This document shows, in pieces, positions 1-9,071 of a DNA stretch of 64,000 nt. Source of the stretch: an uncultured bacterium. Lineage in GTDB: Bacteria; Verrucomicrobiota; Lentisphaeria; Oligosphaerales; Oligosphaeraceae. The translations under genes were made by a program, and so were the position numbers. The stretch is taken from the NCBI GenBank assembly GCA_902776645.1, contig CACYQT010000005.1, positions 124,001 through 188,000 on the forward strand. Direction: 5' to 3'. The notes beneath the pieces are model-generated. The model did no database searches and was not told the DNA's origin. It was given only the letters and a program-made list of their open reading frames with translations. Position 1 is the stretch's first letter. The number at the start of each line of letters is the position of its first letter.

Positions 1-822
1 ATAGTTGTCGTACATCGCCTGGGCCTGCGCGGTCACGGCGCTATCGTGGAAGACAAGCTGCATGTGGGGCTCCATGGAGAAGCCGCCGTCATAGCCGTTC
101 TTGATGAGATCCGCGACGATCTTTTTGACGTCGCCGTCGCCTTCGCCGGGCCATGTGTAGGTGGTCTTCTTCGTTGCGACATCGTAGGTTCCGTCTTTGA
201 TATGGACGTAGACGATGTAGTCGCGGACATGTTCGTAGAACTCCCAGCTGGATTCCTGCGGATACGGTTTCGGTTTGGACTTGTCCAACGTGAAGACAGG
301 ATTGCCCGTATCGAAGACAAGCTTGAGGCCGGGCACGTTTTCGAGCAGTTTCAACGTGAAAGGCCAGCCCATGCCGCCGTAGTTCATGCAGTTTTCGTGG
401 ACGGGCTGGATGCCGTTGTCCAAGAACATCTTGACGAGAATGCGGAGGCGGCGGAAACGTTCCTCCTCCATCTGGTCGTTGGGCTCGCGGTCGTCAAGAC
501 GCGCGAAGCTCATGATGCGGATGAGCTTGGTTCCGAGGCGTTTCATACGCGGGATGGCGCGTTCCGTCTCTGCGAGGGACGAATCGAACGGCTCCGTGAT
601 TTTCTTGCCCCAGTTGGCGATGGCGGAGCCGAAGCAGTTGATTTTGATGCCTGCGGCGTCCAATGCGTCCGCCGCACGGTCGAACTGGTCCTGCGGGAGG
701 TCGTGGATGTTGACGCCGTCGATGGCGCGGGATTCGATGTTCGTCCAGCCGAGTTCCTTCGTTGCTTTGATCTGGCCGGCGAGATCTTTGGCGGCTTCGT
801 CTGCAAAACCTGTGAAATACAT
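1..822 (-). CDS. Sugar phosphate isomerase/epimerase (partial, C-terminus cut by window edge)
   Basis: The minus-strand frame is open from an ATG at 822 to the left edge, giving 274 residues without a stop. It begins MYFTGFADEAAKDL. It reads as an AP-endonuclease-2/xylose-isomerase-like TIM barrel: NIESRAIDG near residue 30, PVHENCMNYGG with a likely metal-ligand Glu, VFDTGNPV, VHIKDG, and a late SMEPH. This family isomerises or epimerises sugars and often sits beside Gfo/Idh or FAD oxidoreductases, as here. An AAGGAG ribosome site lies just upstream of the ATG. It is the last visible gene of a three-gene minus-strand set. The family is clear; the substrate cannot be told. Confidence 0.88.
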   Translation of the reverse strand, partial: MYFTGFADEAAKDLAGQIKATKELGWTNIESRAIDGVNIHDLPQDQFDRAADALDAAGIKINCFGSAIANWGKKITEPFDSSLAETERAIPRMKRLGTKLIRIMSFARLDDREPNDQMEEERFRRLRILVKMFLDNGIQPVHENCMNYGGMGWPFTLKLLENVPGLKLVFDTGNPVFTLDKSKPKPYPQESSWEFYEHVRDYIVYVHIKDGTYDVATKKTTYTWPGEGDGDVKKIVADLIKNGYDGGFSMEPHMQLVFHDSAVTAQAQAMYDNY

Positions 823-908
823 GTGTGGCTCCTTGGGGAAAAGTGGTAGTATAAAGGGATTAGAAGAGATTCAAGGGATAAATGGGGGAAGGGATTCAAG
901 GGAGAGAG

Positions 909-2264
909 CTATTTCTCCAGGCAGGCGTTTTCGGAGGCGAGGCGCTGCTGGAGGAGTTTGACATCGATGTCCGCGCATGCGCAGTTCTGCTCGATGGCGA
1001 TGGCGGCGGCGTTGCCGGCGGCTTCGCCGAGGCCGAAGCAAGGCGGCATGACGCGGATGGCGGAAAGCACTGGGCGGTCGCAGGAAACGTTGCGGCCGGC
1101 GGCGAGCAGATTGTCGATGCCATGCGGCAGCAACATGCGATAGGGGAGGGTGTAGCTCGTCGTCGACGGGATGTAGATGCCGCCGAGGCCGATATGCGTG
1201 TCGCGCGAATTGCTGCAGACGAGAATGGTGTCGGGGAAGACTTCGCCGTCGATGAGCGACTGTTCGCGGAGGACGAAATCGCCATGGATGCGGCGCGTTT
1301 CGCGGATGCCGGGCATGGTGGCGGTTTCGACGAGGCGGATGTTTTCGCAGCCGCGGACGTATTTGCGGAGGAATTTCAAAATGGCCATGATCTGCTTGCG
1401 GCCCGTCAGCATGATGGCGGTCTGCCCTTCCGTGGTGGATCCGTCGACGTCCGGAATGCGGGTGATGTTGCAGCGCCATGTGCCGTCGCAGCTCTTGTAG
1501 AGGCCAAGTCGTTTGCGCGGAATGGGATATTCGCCTGCGGCCATGGCGGTTTCGATTTCCGGCGTGTAGCGCATGGACATTTCGCCCTGCGCGGCGCGGC
1601 GTTCAAGCAGTTTGGATTCGTCGACGCCTTCGATGGTGAAGAACAGTCCGGCGGCCTGCATTTCGCCAGTCTGGTCGTCGCCTTTGAACATGGGGCAGCC
1701 GGCGATGGTGGCGACATCGCCGTCGCCCGTGCAGTCGATGACCTGTTTCGCCTTGATGAACACAACGCCTTCCTTTGCAAGGAAGAAGACGCCTTCCAGA
1801 CGGGAGCCGTTCTTCTTGACGTCAAGCGACTGGACGCCGTACAGAATATCGACGCCAGCCTCTTCGCACATCTCTTCGGCGACGGTCTTGAACGCCTCCG
1901 AATTGAACGGCGTGACGTTGCGGTGGCCTTTCGAATGCCATGACGAATAGGCATCGCCGTTTTCGATGGACATCGGATCGATGGCGCCGCCGGCGGCGAT
2001 GAGGCGGTTGACGAGTTCGGCGTAGAAGCCTTTGATGATCATCTTCGTGCCGTCCGGATCCGTGCAGGTCATGAACGGGCCGACAAGACCGCTCGTGGCG
2101 GTGCCGCCAAGGCACATAAGGCGTTCCGCGAGAACGACCTTCTTGCCGCGTCTGGCGGCGCAGACGGCGGCGGCGAGACCCGCGGGACCGCCGCCGACCA
2201 CGAGAATGTCGGTGTCTCTTAGAATTGGAACATCACGGTCGAATGTAAAACGGCAGGTTTCCAT
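909..2264 (-). CDS. FAD-dependent oxidoreductase (FAD_oxidored family)
   Basis: This is a 451-residue protein. Near its N-terminus DILVVGGGPAGLAAA is the Rossmann GxGxxG FAD-binding motif, and VLAERLMCLGGTATSG follows as in the FAD_oxidored (PF12831) group. A later VIDCTGDGDVA is the second conserved FAD contact, and LLPHGIDNLLAAGRN near the C-terminus is typical of the group. There is no signal peptide, so it should be cytoplasmic. AAGGAAG precedes the ATG. Upstream is an SDR-type protein (37 nt gap) and downstream a sugar isomerase, so a role in oxidising a sugar or sugar-derived intermediate is inferred. The exact reaction is unknown. Confidence 0.9.
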   Translation of the reverse strand: METCRFTFDRDVPILRDTDILVVGGGPAGLAAAVCAARRGKKVVLAERLMCLGGTATSGLVGPFMTCTDPDGTKMIIKGFYAELVNRLIAAGGAIDPMSIENGDAYSSWHSKGHRNVTPFNSEAFKTVAEEMCEEAGVDILYGVQSLDVKKNGSRLEGVFFLAKEGVVFIKAKQVIDCTGDGDVATIAGCPMFKGDDQTGEMQAAGLFFTIEGVDESKLLERRAAQGEMSMRYTPEIETAMAAGEYPIPRKRLGLYKSCDGTWRCNITRIPDVDGSTTEGQTAIMLTGRKQIMAILKFLRKYVRGCENIRLVETATMPGIRETRRIHGDFVLREQSLIDGEVFPDTILVCSNSRDTHIGLGGIYIPSTTSYTLPYRMLLPHGIDNLLAAGRNVSCDRPVLSAIRVMPPCFGLGEAAGNAAAIAIEQNCACADIDVKLLQQRLASENACLEK

Positions 2265-2301
2265 ATTGTCTTCCTTTTATATTGATATTGAAATGTTTGC
2301 G

Positions 2302-3297
2302 TTATTTCATGGCGGCGAGATAGTCGTCGATCCGCTTGTTGACGGGCCATGGATGGTCTTTCGGGCAGCGGGAGATTTCATATTTCAGGCCGTCGTAGAG
2401 CTTCATGAGCTTCTCCTGCACCATGCCTGTGGCGGCGAGCACTTTGGAGTTGTCCATGACGCGGTCGAAGAGACGGTCGTATTCGAGCTGCCATCTTGCG
2501 CCGTTGGAGAACGGATCCGGATCGATGAGGCGGATGTAGTCCTCCTTGTCGATCCAGACGGAATCGAGATTGCAGATATCCTTATAGTATTCAGCGACTT
2601 CGCCCCATGTATGGTGTTCGGCGGTGGCGACGGTGAAGGCTTCGCCGATGGCCTTTTCGTTGAAAAGCAGGCCGGCGATCATGTGGGCGACGTCGCCCGC
2701 CCAGCTCATGGTTGCCTGCACGTTTTTGGCCTGTATCGGCAGGACGGTCTTCTTTCCCGCGAAGGCACGGCCGACGGTGTTCGGAGCTTCCTGTGTGACA
2801 AGCTGATAGCGCATAAAAGAGTAGGTGATGGCGGGGCGGATGATGGTCCAGTTGCGGCCGCCGATATAGCGGAGGATCTTCTCTCCGCGGCCTTTGTAGA
2901 CGGAATAGTCGTCGGAGTTCCGCAGGAGGACGCTGTCCGCCGAATCGCAGAGCAGGGGGGAGGATTCGCGGACGGGATGCTCCTTGTTGTCATAGGCGCG
3001 GTAGCTGGAGAGATAAATGTAGTGGCCGACGTTTTTCAAGGCGAACGGCACGTAGTAGGGTAGGTCGGCGGTCGGATAGATCATGAAATCGACCATGCCG
3101 TCGTAGTTGTTGGAAAGCAACTGCTTGAAGGTCGCCTTGTCCTTCGCGTTGGCCTTGATGTAGCGGAGGTTTGGCTTTTCGCTGGTCATGTCGTCAAGGG
3201 AGACGGCGTCGACATCGTAGCCGAGTTCGGCGAGCATCGGCGTCAGATACTGGCCCATGGCGCCGGTCGCCCCTAGAATCAAAACTTTTTTAGCCAT
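2302..3297 (-). CDS. NAD-dependent epimerase/dehydratase family protein (extended SDR)
   Basis: This is a 331-residue protein opening with MAKKVLILGATGAMGQYL, the GxxGxxG nucleotide-binding motif of extended short-chain dehydrogenases. The middle carries YLSSYRAYD and SVYKGRGEKILR, which look like the Ser/Tyr...Lys catalytic region in a variant form (YxxxR rather than plain YxxxK). It is the first gene of the minus-strand run that continues into the FAD oxidoreductase and isomerase; AGGAACC lies upstream of the ATG. It probably acts on a nucleotide sugar or free sugar. The variant catalytic motif means it could instead be a binding or regulatory SDR. Confidence 0.85.
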   Translation of the reverse strand: MAKKVLILGATGAMGQYLTPMLAELGYDVDAVSLDDMTSEKPNLRYIKANAKDKATFKQLLSNNYDGMVDFMIYPTADLPYYVPFALKNVGHYIYLSSYRAYDNKEHPVRESSPLLCDSADSVLLRNSDDYSVYKGRGEKILRYIGGRNWTIIRPAITYSFMRYQLVTQEAPNTVGRAFAGKKTVLPIQAKNVQATMSWAGDVAHMIAGLLFNEKAIGEAFTVATAEHHTWGEVAEYYKDICNLDSVWIDKEDYIRLIDPDPFSNGARWQLEYDRLFDRVMDNSKVLAATGMVQEKLMKLYDGLKYEISRCPKDHPWPVNKRIDDYLAAMK

Positions 3298-3480
3298 CTG
3301 TGGTTCCTGTATTGTCTATTAAATTAAAGGATAGATTGGAATACTGTAACCATGCAAAGCAAAATCACAATGTTTTGAAAAAATAAAAGGTCCACAAAGC
3401 TTATAGGAAATTGACTTTTTCAATGTGGCGTATAGGTTAAGTGCATATTGATTTTTTGTTAAACAGGAGCGACGACATTT

Positions 3481-3843
3481 ATGAGTATCACAAATCCATT
3501 GCTGGTGGCCCTGAAGGAAAAGGGATGCACGGTTGAAGAAACATTGGCGGAGACGCTGATGGGCAACGAGAAGCTCTATGAAAGGCTTTTGCGGAAACTG
3601 CCGAACATGCAGTGCGTTGACAAAATGGCCGCTGCCTTGGCCGCAGGCGACGCCACGGCCTGTTTCGAGGCGGGCCATGAAATCAAAGGCGTCTATGCGA
3701 GTCTCGGCCTGAAGCCGCTGCTGACGATCTGCAGCGAAATCGTTGAAACAACCCGCAAGGGTGAGTTTACGGGCGTGGCGGAGAAACTGCCGGCCTTGAA
3801 GGCCCTTCATGACGAAATTCTGGAAATCATCGCAAAATATTGA
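3481..3843 (+). CDS. Histidine phosphotransfer (Hpt) domain protein
   Basis: This 120-residue, all-helical protein carries HEIKGVYASLGL, matching the Hpt signature HxxKG...LG, with His66 as the expected phosphoryl acceptor. A free-standing Hpt shuttles phosphate between receiver domains of hybrid kinases and response regulators. It lies 28 nt upstream of a large hybrid kinase on the same strand, so the two are almost surely partners. AGGAG at 3465-3469 sets the start. The 183-bp region upstream holds a TTGACT box at 3411-3416 but no convincing -10 box at normal spacing. No DNA-binding response regulator is nearby, so the output is unknown. Confidence 0.9.
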   Translation: MSITNPLLVALKEKGCTVEETLAETLMGNEKLYERLLRKLPNMQCVDKMAAALAAGDATACFEAGHEIKGVYASLGLKPLLTICSEIVETTRKGEFTGVAEKLPALKALHDEILEIIAKY

Positions 3844-3871
3844 TTTTGGACGATAGGGTTGGCTGACATAC

Positions 3872-6814
3872 ATGATGAATACCCCCTCCGATTTAAACGA
3901 ATGCAGAATCTTGCTCGTTGACGACAACGACTGGCAGGCCGAATACATCAAAGGCATGCTGGACGACGTGCATGCGTCCGTGGAGGTCGTCCATGGCGGC
4001 GAGGCGGCTATTGAGCTCCTGAAAAAGGGCGGCCAGTCGTTCAGCTGCGTGCTCATGGAGGTTGACATGCAGGGGATGGACGGCTTGAAGACCGCCCATG
4101 CCATCCGCGAGATCGATTCGCAGGACATGCAGCTCCTGCCGATCGTCGGCCTGCTGCATGACGCGACGGACGAACGCTGCGGCGACGTGATCGCGGCAGG
4201 CATGAACGGCTGGCTCCAAAAGCCTGTCATGCCGCCGGACTTGTACGAAGCCGTGGAGCATTACCGCCACGTCACCTTCCTGGGCCAGAATGGCGTCATG
4301 GATGATTTCTCACAGCTGACCGCCTGCGTGCTGACGACGAAAAAGGCCGACGGCAAGGAGCTGGCGGGCATCCTGCGTTCACATGGTGTCTCGGTCGTTG
4401 CGTTTCAGACATTCAACGATGTCCTGAGTTATTTTGAAAACAACGAGCCTGTGGATTTCATGTTCGTGGAATGGCCGGCGGACGAGCATGGCGACAGCGG
4501 GCTGGTGCCCCGTGTGTCGCATTTCTGCGCGAACGCGTTCCAGCATATGGTCGTGCTTTCGCAGAAATGGGACGCCATTGAATCGGAGGCGGCGGGGCTG
4601 CCCATCGCCGCCAATATGAGCCTGCCGCTTTCGCAATACAAAGTGCTGAACGTCCTCCAGAAAGTGCTGCAGGATTCGGCGGAGGCCGAAGGGCATCGCG
4701 AAGCGATCGACTACAAGGGATGCAAGGTGCTGATCGTCGATGACAATGAAATGACGGGCATGGTCTTGCAGAACGCCGTGGCGGGGCTTGGCGCCGACAC
4801 GGAGATCGTGGAGAACGGCGAAGAGGCGCTTAAAGTCTTGTCCGCGTCGAAAGTGGGCGAGTATTTTCTTGTCTTCATGGACATCTTCCTGCCGGGCATG
4901 CGCGGCCCCGAAGTGGCCGCCGCGTTCCGTGCGTTGAACCGCGCGGACGCGACGACGCTGCCGATCATCGGCATATCCGGCAATTCCGGCATCTCAATGG
5001 TCGATGAAGCCGCGTCGTCCGGCATGAACGCCTTGCTGCTGAAGCCGATCAAACGGCACATCCTGCTGAAATACATGGAGCTGTTCTTCAAGGAGAAGCG
5101 TGACGGGGGCGCCATTACCGACCGCATGCAGAAGGAATTGAAGGATTTGCAGACGCGAAACCGCGGGTTGCAGATTGAGGCGGCCAATGAAAAATTCAGC
5201 ACGGCGTTGTTGCGGCATTCCGTCATGTCCGATAATTTCGACATGTTCCTGCAGAAAGTCCATATGGATCTGTACAAGGCGCGGAGCGACTGCGAACGCA
5301 TCGTCTGGCTGCCGGTCGATGAAAAGGGCGTCGTCGCCATGGGGCCGGATTCCTATCGTTCTCCGAAGGACGAAGCCCCCCAGGCGGTGACGGACGCGTT
5401 GCTTGCGTGGTGTCGTGAAGCCGTTCCGCGGCTTCATGAAAATGGAAAATGCATTTTGGCGAAGGGGGAGGATCTGGAGGAATGCCGCAAGACCGCAGGA
5501 TGGACGTATGGCACCCTTCTGCTGGTTCCTGTACAGATCAACATGACGTTGTGCGGCATGATGCTGATGGCGTTCGACGCTGAAATTGAATTGGACGAGA
5601 CAATCGATGTCCGCAGCCGGATTCTTTCCGACACGTTGTCGTTGACGCTTGTGCAGGACCGTCAACGCAAGGCGCTGGAGCGTGAACGCGACCGTGCTGT
5701 TGCGGCCGAACGGACGAAGAGCAATTTCTTCGCGCAGGTCAGCCACGACATCCGCACGCCGTTGAACGCGGTCATCGGCTATGCGGATCTGCTGCGTTCC
5801 GGCAACTGCGAAAACGGAAAGGAGCATGAATACTATGAAAATATCATGCTCTGCGGCAACGCGTTGCTGAATCTTATCAACAACGTGCTTGATTTGAACA
5901 AGCTGGGCGCGGGGCAGATGGAAGTCTCGCCGGAAACGGTCGATTTCGCGAAAATGGCCAGCGAAGCGATGCGCATATTCTCGCTGGACGCGAAGGCGAA
6001 GAATCTCAGCATGGCATGCGAAGTTGGAAACATGCCGCAACTGGATCTGGACAAGAAGCATGTGCTGCGGATTCTCGTCAATTTCCTGAGCAACGGCGTG
6101 AAATACACGAACGTGGGCGGCGTGACATTGCGCGCCGCGTTCCATGAAGACACGTCCGACACGGGCACGCTGCGGTTCGAAGTGGAAGACACAGGCATCG
6201 GCATCGCCGACGACCGCCAGCTGGAGATGCTGAAGCCCTACGAGCAGACCGGCGTCTTGCAGATCCGCATGGAAGGCACGGGCTTGGGACTTGCGATCAG
6301 CCGTTCGCTGGTTGAACTGATGGGCGGCACAATGTCGTTGAAGAGCCAGCTGGGGAAGGGAAGCACGTTCATCGTCGAATTGCCGGGCGTCCATTATCGG
6401 AAGGCGGTCTCGAACAGCGAGCCGAAACCCGCAGAGAAAGCGAACAACTGCGGCGACATGTCGTTGCTGCTGGTGGACGATCTCGACATGAATTTGCGCG
6501 TCCTGACGGCTGTCTGCAAGAAATTCGGCTTCAAGGATATTGTCACGGCGCATGACGGAAATGAAGCGTTGGAAAAGATGCAGCAGAATCATTTCCAACT
6601 GGTGCTGAGCGACATATGGATGCCGAACATGGATGGTTTCGGCCTAGTTGAAAAAATCCGGCAGGATGAATCGCTTAAAGACATACCCGTCTTCGCCATC
6701 ACGGCTGATGCAAGCTCTGTAAAGGATGCTCGCGCGGATCTTTTCACCTCCATCGTCCTGAAACCGATCTCCGTCGTGAAACTGCAGGAAATCGTGGACA
6801 AGGCGTTCGTCTGA
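3872..6814 (+). CDS. Hybrid sensor histidine kinase with four receiver-like domains
   Basis: This is a 980-residue protein with no membrane segments. Order: receiver-like domain 1 (about 11-130), a degenerate receiver-like domain 2 (about 148-268), receiver 3 (about 281-395), a coiled-coil/GAF-like region, HisKA with SHDIRTPLNAV (His625), HATPase with VEDTGIGI and GTGLGLAIS, and receiver 4 (about 855-978). Receivers 3 and 4 keep the phospho-acceptor Asp (D337 in FMDIFLPGM, D914 in LSDIWMPNM). Receiver 1 has Glu63 at that position (LMEVDMQGMDG), and domain 2 lacks the acidic pair and also has Glu. It is likely a cytoplasmic phosphorelay hub paired with the upstream Hpt protein. The signal sensed is unknown. 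A strong hairpin terminator follows at 6851. Confidence 0.93.
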   Translation: MMNTPSDLNECRILLVDDNDWQAEYIKGMLDDVHASVEVVHGGEAAIELLKKGGQSFSCVLMEVDMQGMDGLKTAHAIREIDSQDMQLLPIVGLLHDATDERCGDVIAAGMNGWLQKPVMPPDLYEAVEHYRHVTFLGQNGVMDDFSQLTACVLTTKKADGKELAGILRSHGVSVVAFQTFNDVLSYFENNEPVDFMFVEWPADEHGDSGLVPRVSHFCANAFQHMVVLSQKWDAIESEAAGLPIAANMSLPLSQYKVLNVLQKVLQDSAEAEGHREAIDYKGCKVLIVDDNEMTGMVLQNAVAGLGADTEIVENGEEALKVLSASKVGEYFLVFMDIFLPGMRGPEVAAAFRALNRADATTLPIIGISGNSGISMVDEAASSGMNALLLKPIKRHILLKYMELFFKEKRDGGAITDRMQKELKDLQTRNRGLQIEAANEKFSTALLRHSVMSDNFDMFLQKVHMDLYKARSDCERIVWLPVDEKGVVAMGPDSYRSPKDEAPQAVTDALLAWCREAVPRLHENGKCILAKGEDLEECRKTAGWTYGTLLLVPVQINMTLCGMMLMAFDAEIELDETIDVRSRILSDTLSLTLVQDRQRKALERERDRAVAAERTKSNFFAQVSHDIRTPLNAVIGYADLLRSGNCENGKEHEYYENIMLCGNALLNLINNVLDLNKLGAGQMEVSPETVDFAKMASEAMRIFSLDAKAKNLSMACEVGNMPQLDLDKKHVLRILVNFLSNGVKYTNVGGVTLRAAFHEDTSDTGTLRFEVEDTGIGIADDRQLEMLKPYEQTGVLQIRMEGTGLGLAISRSLVELMGGTMSLKSQLGKGSTFIVELPGVHYRKAVSNSEPKPAEKANNCGDMSLLLVDDLDMNLRVLTAVCKKFGFKDIVTAHDGNEALEKMQQNHFQLVLSDIWMPNMDGFGLVEKIRQDESLKDIPVFAITADASSVKDARADLFTSIVLKPISVVKLQEIVDKAFV

Positions 6815-6850
6815 AAACTTGTCAAGAGAAAGACTTGCGTATAAAGCGAA

Positions 6851-6890
6851 GGCGGCGCGGCATTTCCTGCCGCGCCGCCTGTTGTTTTTC
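6851..6890. terminator. Intrinsic terminator between hybrid kinase and parC
   Basis: A perfect 12-bp stem (6851-6862 with 6868-6879) and a five-base loop are followed on the plus strand by TGTTGTTTTT. It ends the hybrid kinase transcript. It also lies downstream of the parC stop on the minus strand, where the T tract is poor. Confidence 0.85.
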
Positions 6891-6892
6891 AG

Positions 6893-9070
6893 TTATTCCA
6901 GAAAGAATGGCGAGTCTTCGTCAATCCGTTTTTTCAGCTTCGGTTTGTCCGGCTGGGCGTTTTCCTCCGATGGCTGCGCTTCTTCCGGCTGGGCGTTTTC
7001 CGCAGGCTGTCCATCCGGCGACGGCGTGCCGTTCGGCTGCTGTTCAGGCAAATCGGTGGCTTCCTCTTCCTCCGGAGCGTTCGGATCGGCCTGCCGCCCT
7101 CTGTCCAGAACGTTGATCTTCTCCACCTGATAGACGGTGACGCGGAAGCCGCGGGCGTCGCGTGAACGGAGGGCGATATCCTTGAAATCAACCTTTACGG
7201 ACGAACAGGAGCGGCGGCGGTTCGCGACGAGCTGGAATTCGATGACCACGCCGTCGTTCGTATAGAGCTCCTTGATGATGCAGTCTTCCGGAATGATATG
7301 GTACTCCTTGTTGAGCATGAACTGCCCGATGCGGAAGCGTTTCGCATACCATGTGCCAGATACTTTGTCTTGATAGATGATGGAATAGACCTGCGAGCGG
7401 TTCGCGACCATGACGTATTTCGTCGGCCCGATGTATTCCTTTTCGGGCACTTGTATGACGCGGCAGGAGCCGTCGTTGCGCAATAGGACCAGTTTGTCGA
7501 ACTCCGTACAGACGACGGGCGAGGCGTCTTTTGCGGACGCCTTGACATTCGTGCCGAGGAAGTTGTTGACTTTGTCGTGATAGACCTTCACGTCGCGCCG
7601 CGCGATGTCGCGCGCCTTGACGGTGTCGAGCTGGGCGATTTCCGTACGGCGCGGATAGAGGCTGCCGTACTTCTCCTTGATGCCTGTCAGATAGCTGATG
7701 GCGTAGCGTTCGATATGCGCGAGATTGTCTGCGATGGTTTGCATGTCCTGCAGGATTTTGGCGAGCTCCTGTTCGTTTTTGCGGATATCGAAGAGGGAGA
7801 TGCGGCGGATCGGGATCTGGAGGAGCTTTTCGATGTCGTCGTCCGTGATGGGACGGCGCAGCTTGTCCACATGGGCCTCCAGGCCTTTCCGCGTCTCCTT
7901 GAAGATCGCCTCGATGGTTTCGCATTTTTCGATCCGCTTGTAGATGCGGTTTTCGATGAAAATCTGCGCGAGGGTCTTTTCGTGGAACAGTTTCTCCAGC
8001 TTCTCCCGCTCGATTTCCAGTTCCTTCGTGAGGTATTCCTTCAGCTTCTCGACGTTCCGTGCGAGAACTTCCGAAACCGTCATCTCGACAGGCACGTCGT
8101 TCTTGATGACGCGCAGGACGGAATTGATGGAGACTTCGCAGTTCGTGTAGGCGTACAGTTCGCGGATGGTCTCCTCCGCGTAGACGCCGCGGGCGAGCGT
8201 GATTTCGATGGCGACCGCGTTGGTCGTGTAATCGACGATGGACGCGATTTTCAGCTTGCCCTTCTTGGCCGCGTCTTCAATGGATTCGAGCAGTTTTTCC
8301 GTGTTCGTGTTCGGCGGAATTTCGCGGATGACGATTTTCTTGTCGCCGTCCGGTTCAATCCGCGCGCGGACGCGGATGCGGCCGCGGCCGTCGTCGTATT
8401 CGGAGACATCCATGATGCCGCCTTGCAGGAAGTCCGGATAGAGCGGTTCGGGCTGTTCGCCGTTGAGCAGGGCGATCTCCGCGTCGATCAGTTCGTTGAA
8501 ATTGTGCGGGAAAATGGTGGTCGTCATGCCGACGGCGATGCCGTCGGAACCGAGCATGAGCAGGGCGGGAATCTTGGCGGGCAGGCAGACAGGTTCCTGA
8601 CTGCGGCCGTCGTACGACGGGACGAATTCCGTGATTTCCTTGCTGAACATCGTGTCCCGCGCGAGCTGCGTGAGGCGGCATTCGATGTATCGCGGCGCGG
8701 CGGCCCGGTCTCCCGTGAAGATGTTGCCGAAATTGCCCTGCTTCTCAATGAAATACTCCTTGTTGGCGAGCACGACCAACGCGTCGCCAATCGACTGGTC
8801 GCCATGCGGATGGTAGTGCATGGTGTCGCCGATGGCGGATGCGACACGGTTGAAGCGTCCATCGTCTATGGCGTTCAGACAGTGCAGGATACGACGTTGG
8901 ACGGGCTTCAGGCCATCGTCCACGTCCGGAATGGCGCGATCCTGGATGACGTAGGAGGCGTATTCGATATAGTAGTTCGCGACCATCTTGCGAAGCTGGT
9001 CGTCGTCCTGCGTGTAGGAGTCTGGAATGGGTGTCGCGGACAGCGGGATGTTTTCGTCTTCGGAGTTCAT
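6893..9070 (-). CDS. parC: DNA topoisomerase IV subunit A-like (ParC/GyrA family)
   Basis: This 725-residue type IIA topoisomerase A subunit cuts and rejoins DNA. It has YVIQDRAIPDVDDGLKPVQRR near residue 40, then YHPHGDQSIGDALV (quinolone-determining region), then APRYIE with catalytic Tyr128. The C-terminal part is short and ends in an acidic, Pro/Gln/Glu-rich tail (EEEEATDLPEQQ...) in place of a full gyrase-type beta-pinwheel, which favours the short ParC-like class seen in Bacteroidetes-type enzymes. In the quinolone region Gln92 sits where E. coli GyrA has Ser83. The gene follows parE with one base between stop and start, so the two are co-translated. The short C-terminus makes gyrA unlikely. 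Confidence 0.92.
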   Translation of the reverse strand: MNSEDENIPLSATPIPDSYTQDDDQLRKMVANYYIEYASYVIQDRAIPDVDDGLKPVQRRILHCLNAIDDGRFNRVASAIGDTMHYHPHGDQSIGDALVVLANKEYFIEKQGNFGNIFTGDRAAAPRYIECRLTQLARDTMFSKEITEFVPSYDGRSQEPVCLPAKIPALLMLGSDGIAVGMTTTIFPHNFNELIDAEIALLNGEQPEPLYPDFLQGGIMDVSEYDDGRGRIRVRARIEPDGDKKIVIREIPPNTNTEKLLESIEDAAKKGKLKIASIVDYTTNAVAIEITLARGVYAEETIRELYAYTNCEVSINSVLRVIKNDVPVEMTVSEVLARNVEKLKEYLTKELEIEREKLEKLFHEKTLAQIFIENRIYKRIEKCETIEAIFKETRKGLEAHVDKLRRPITDDDIEKLLQIPIRRISLFDIRKNEQELAKILQDMQTIADNLAHIERYAISYLTGIKEKYGSLYPRRTEIAQLDTVKARDIARRDVKVYHDKVNNFLGTNVKASAKDASPVVCTEFDKLVLLRNDGSCRVIQVPEKEYIGPTKYVMVANRSQVYSIIYQDKVSGTWYAKRFRIGQFMLNKEYHIIPEDCIIKELYTNDGVVIEFQLVANRRRSCSSVKVDFKDIALRSRDARGFRVTVYQVEKINVLDRGRQADPNAPEEEEATDLPEQQPNGTPSPDGQPAENAQPEEAQPSEENAQPDKPKLKKRIDEDSPFFLE

Positions 9071-9071
9071 G

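Noticed and set aside
46-849. Long plus-strand open frame at the left edge
   Set aside because: It is antisense to a clear sugar isomerase frame; the translation is compositionally odd and has no ribosome site.
882-1943. 353-codon plus-strand frame opposite the FAD oxidoreductase
   Set aside because: It mirrors the GC-rich minus-strand gene with FAD motifs and has no recognisable domain.
3411-3440. Promoter TTGACT upstream of the Hpt gene
   Set aside because: The best -10 match (TATAGG) is only 14 nt away; spacing is too short to list as a feature.
4994-6598. 534-codon minus-strand frame opposite the hybrid kinase
   Set aside because: The plus strand has full kinase and receiver motifs; the antisense frame is Gln/His/Arg-rich noise.
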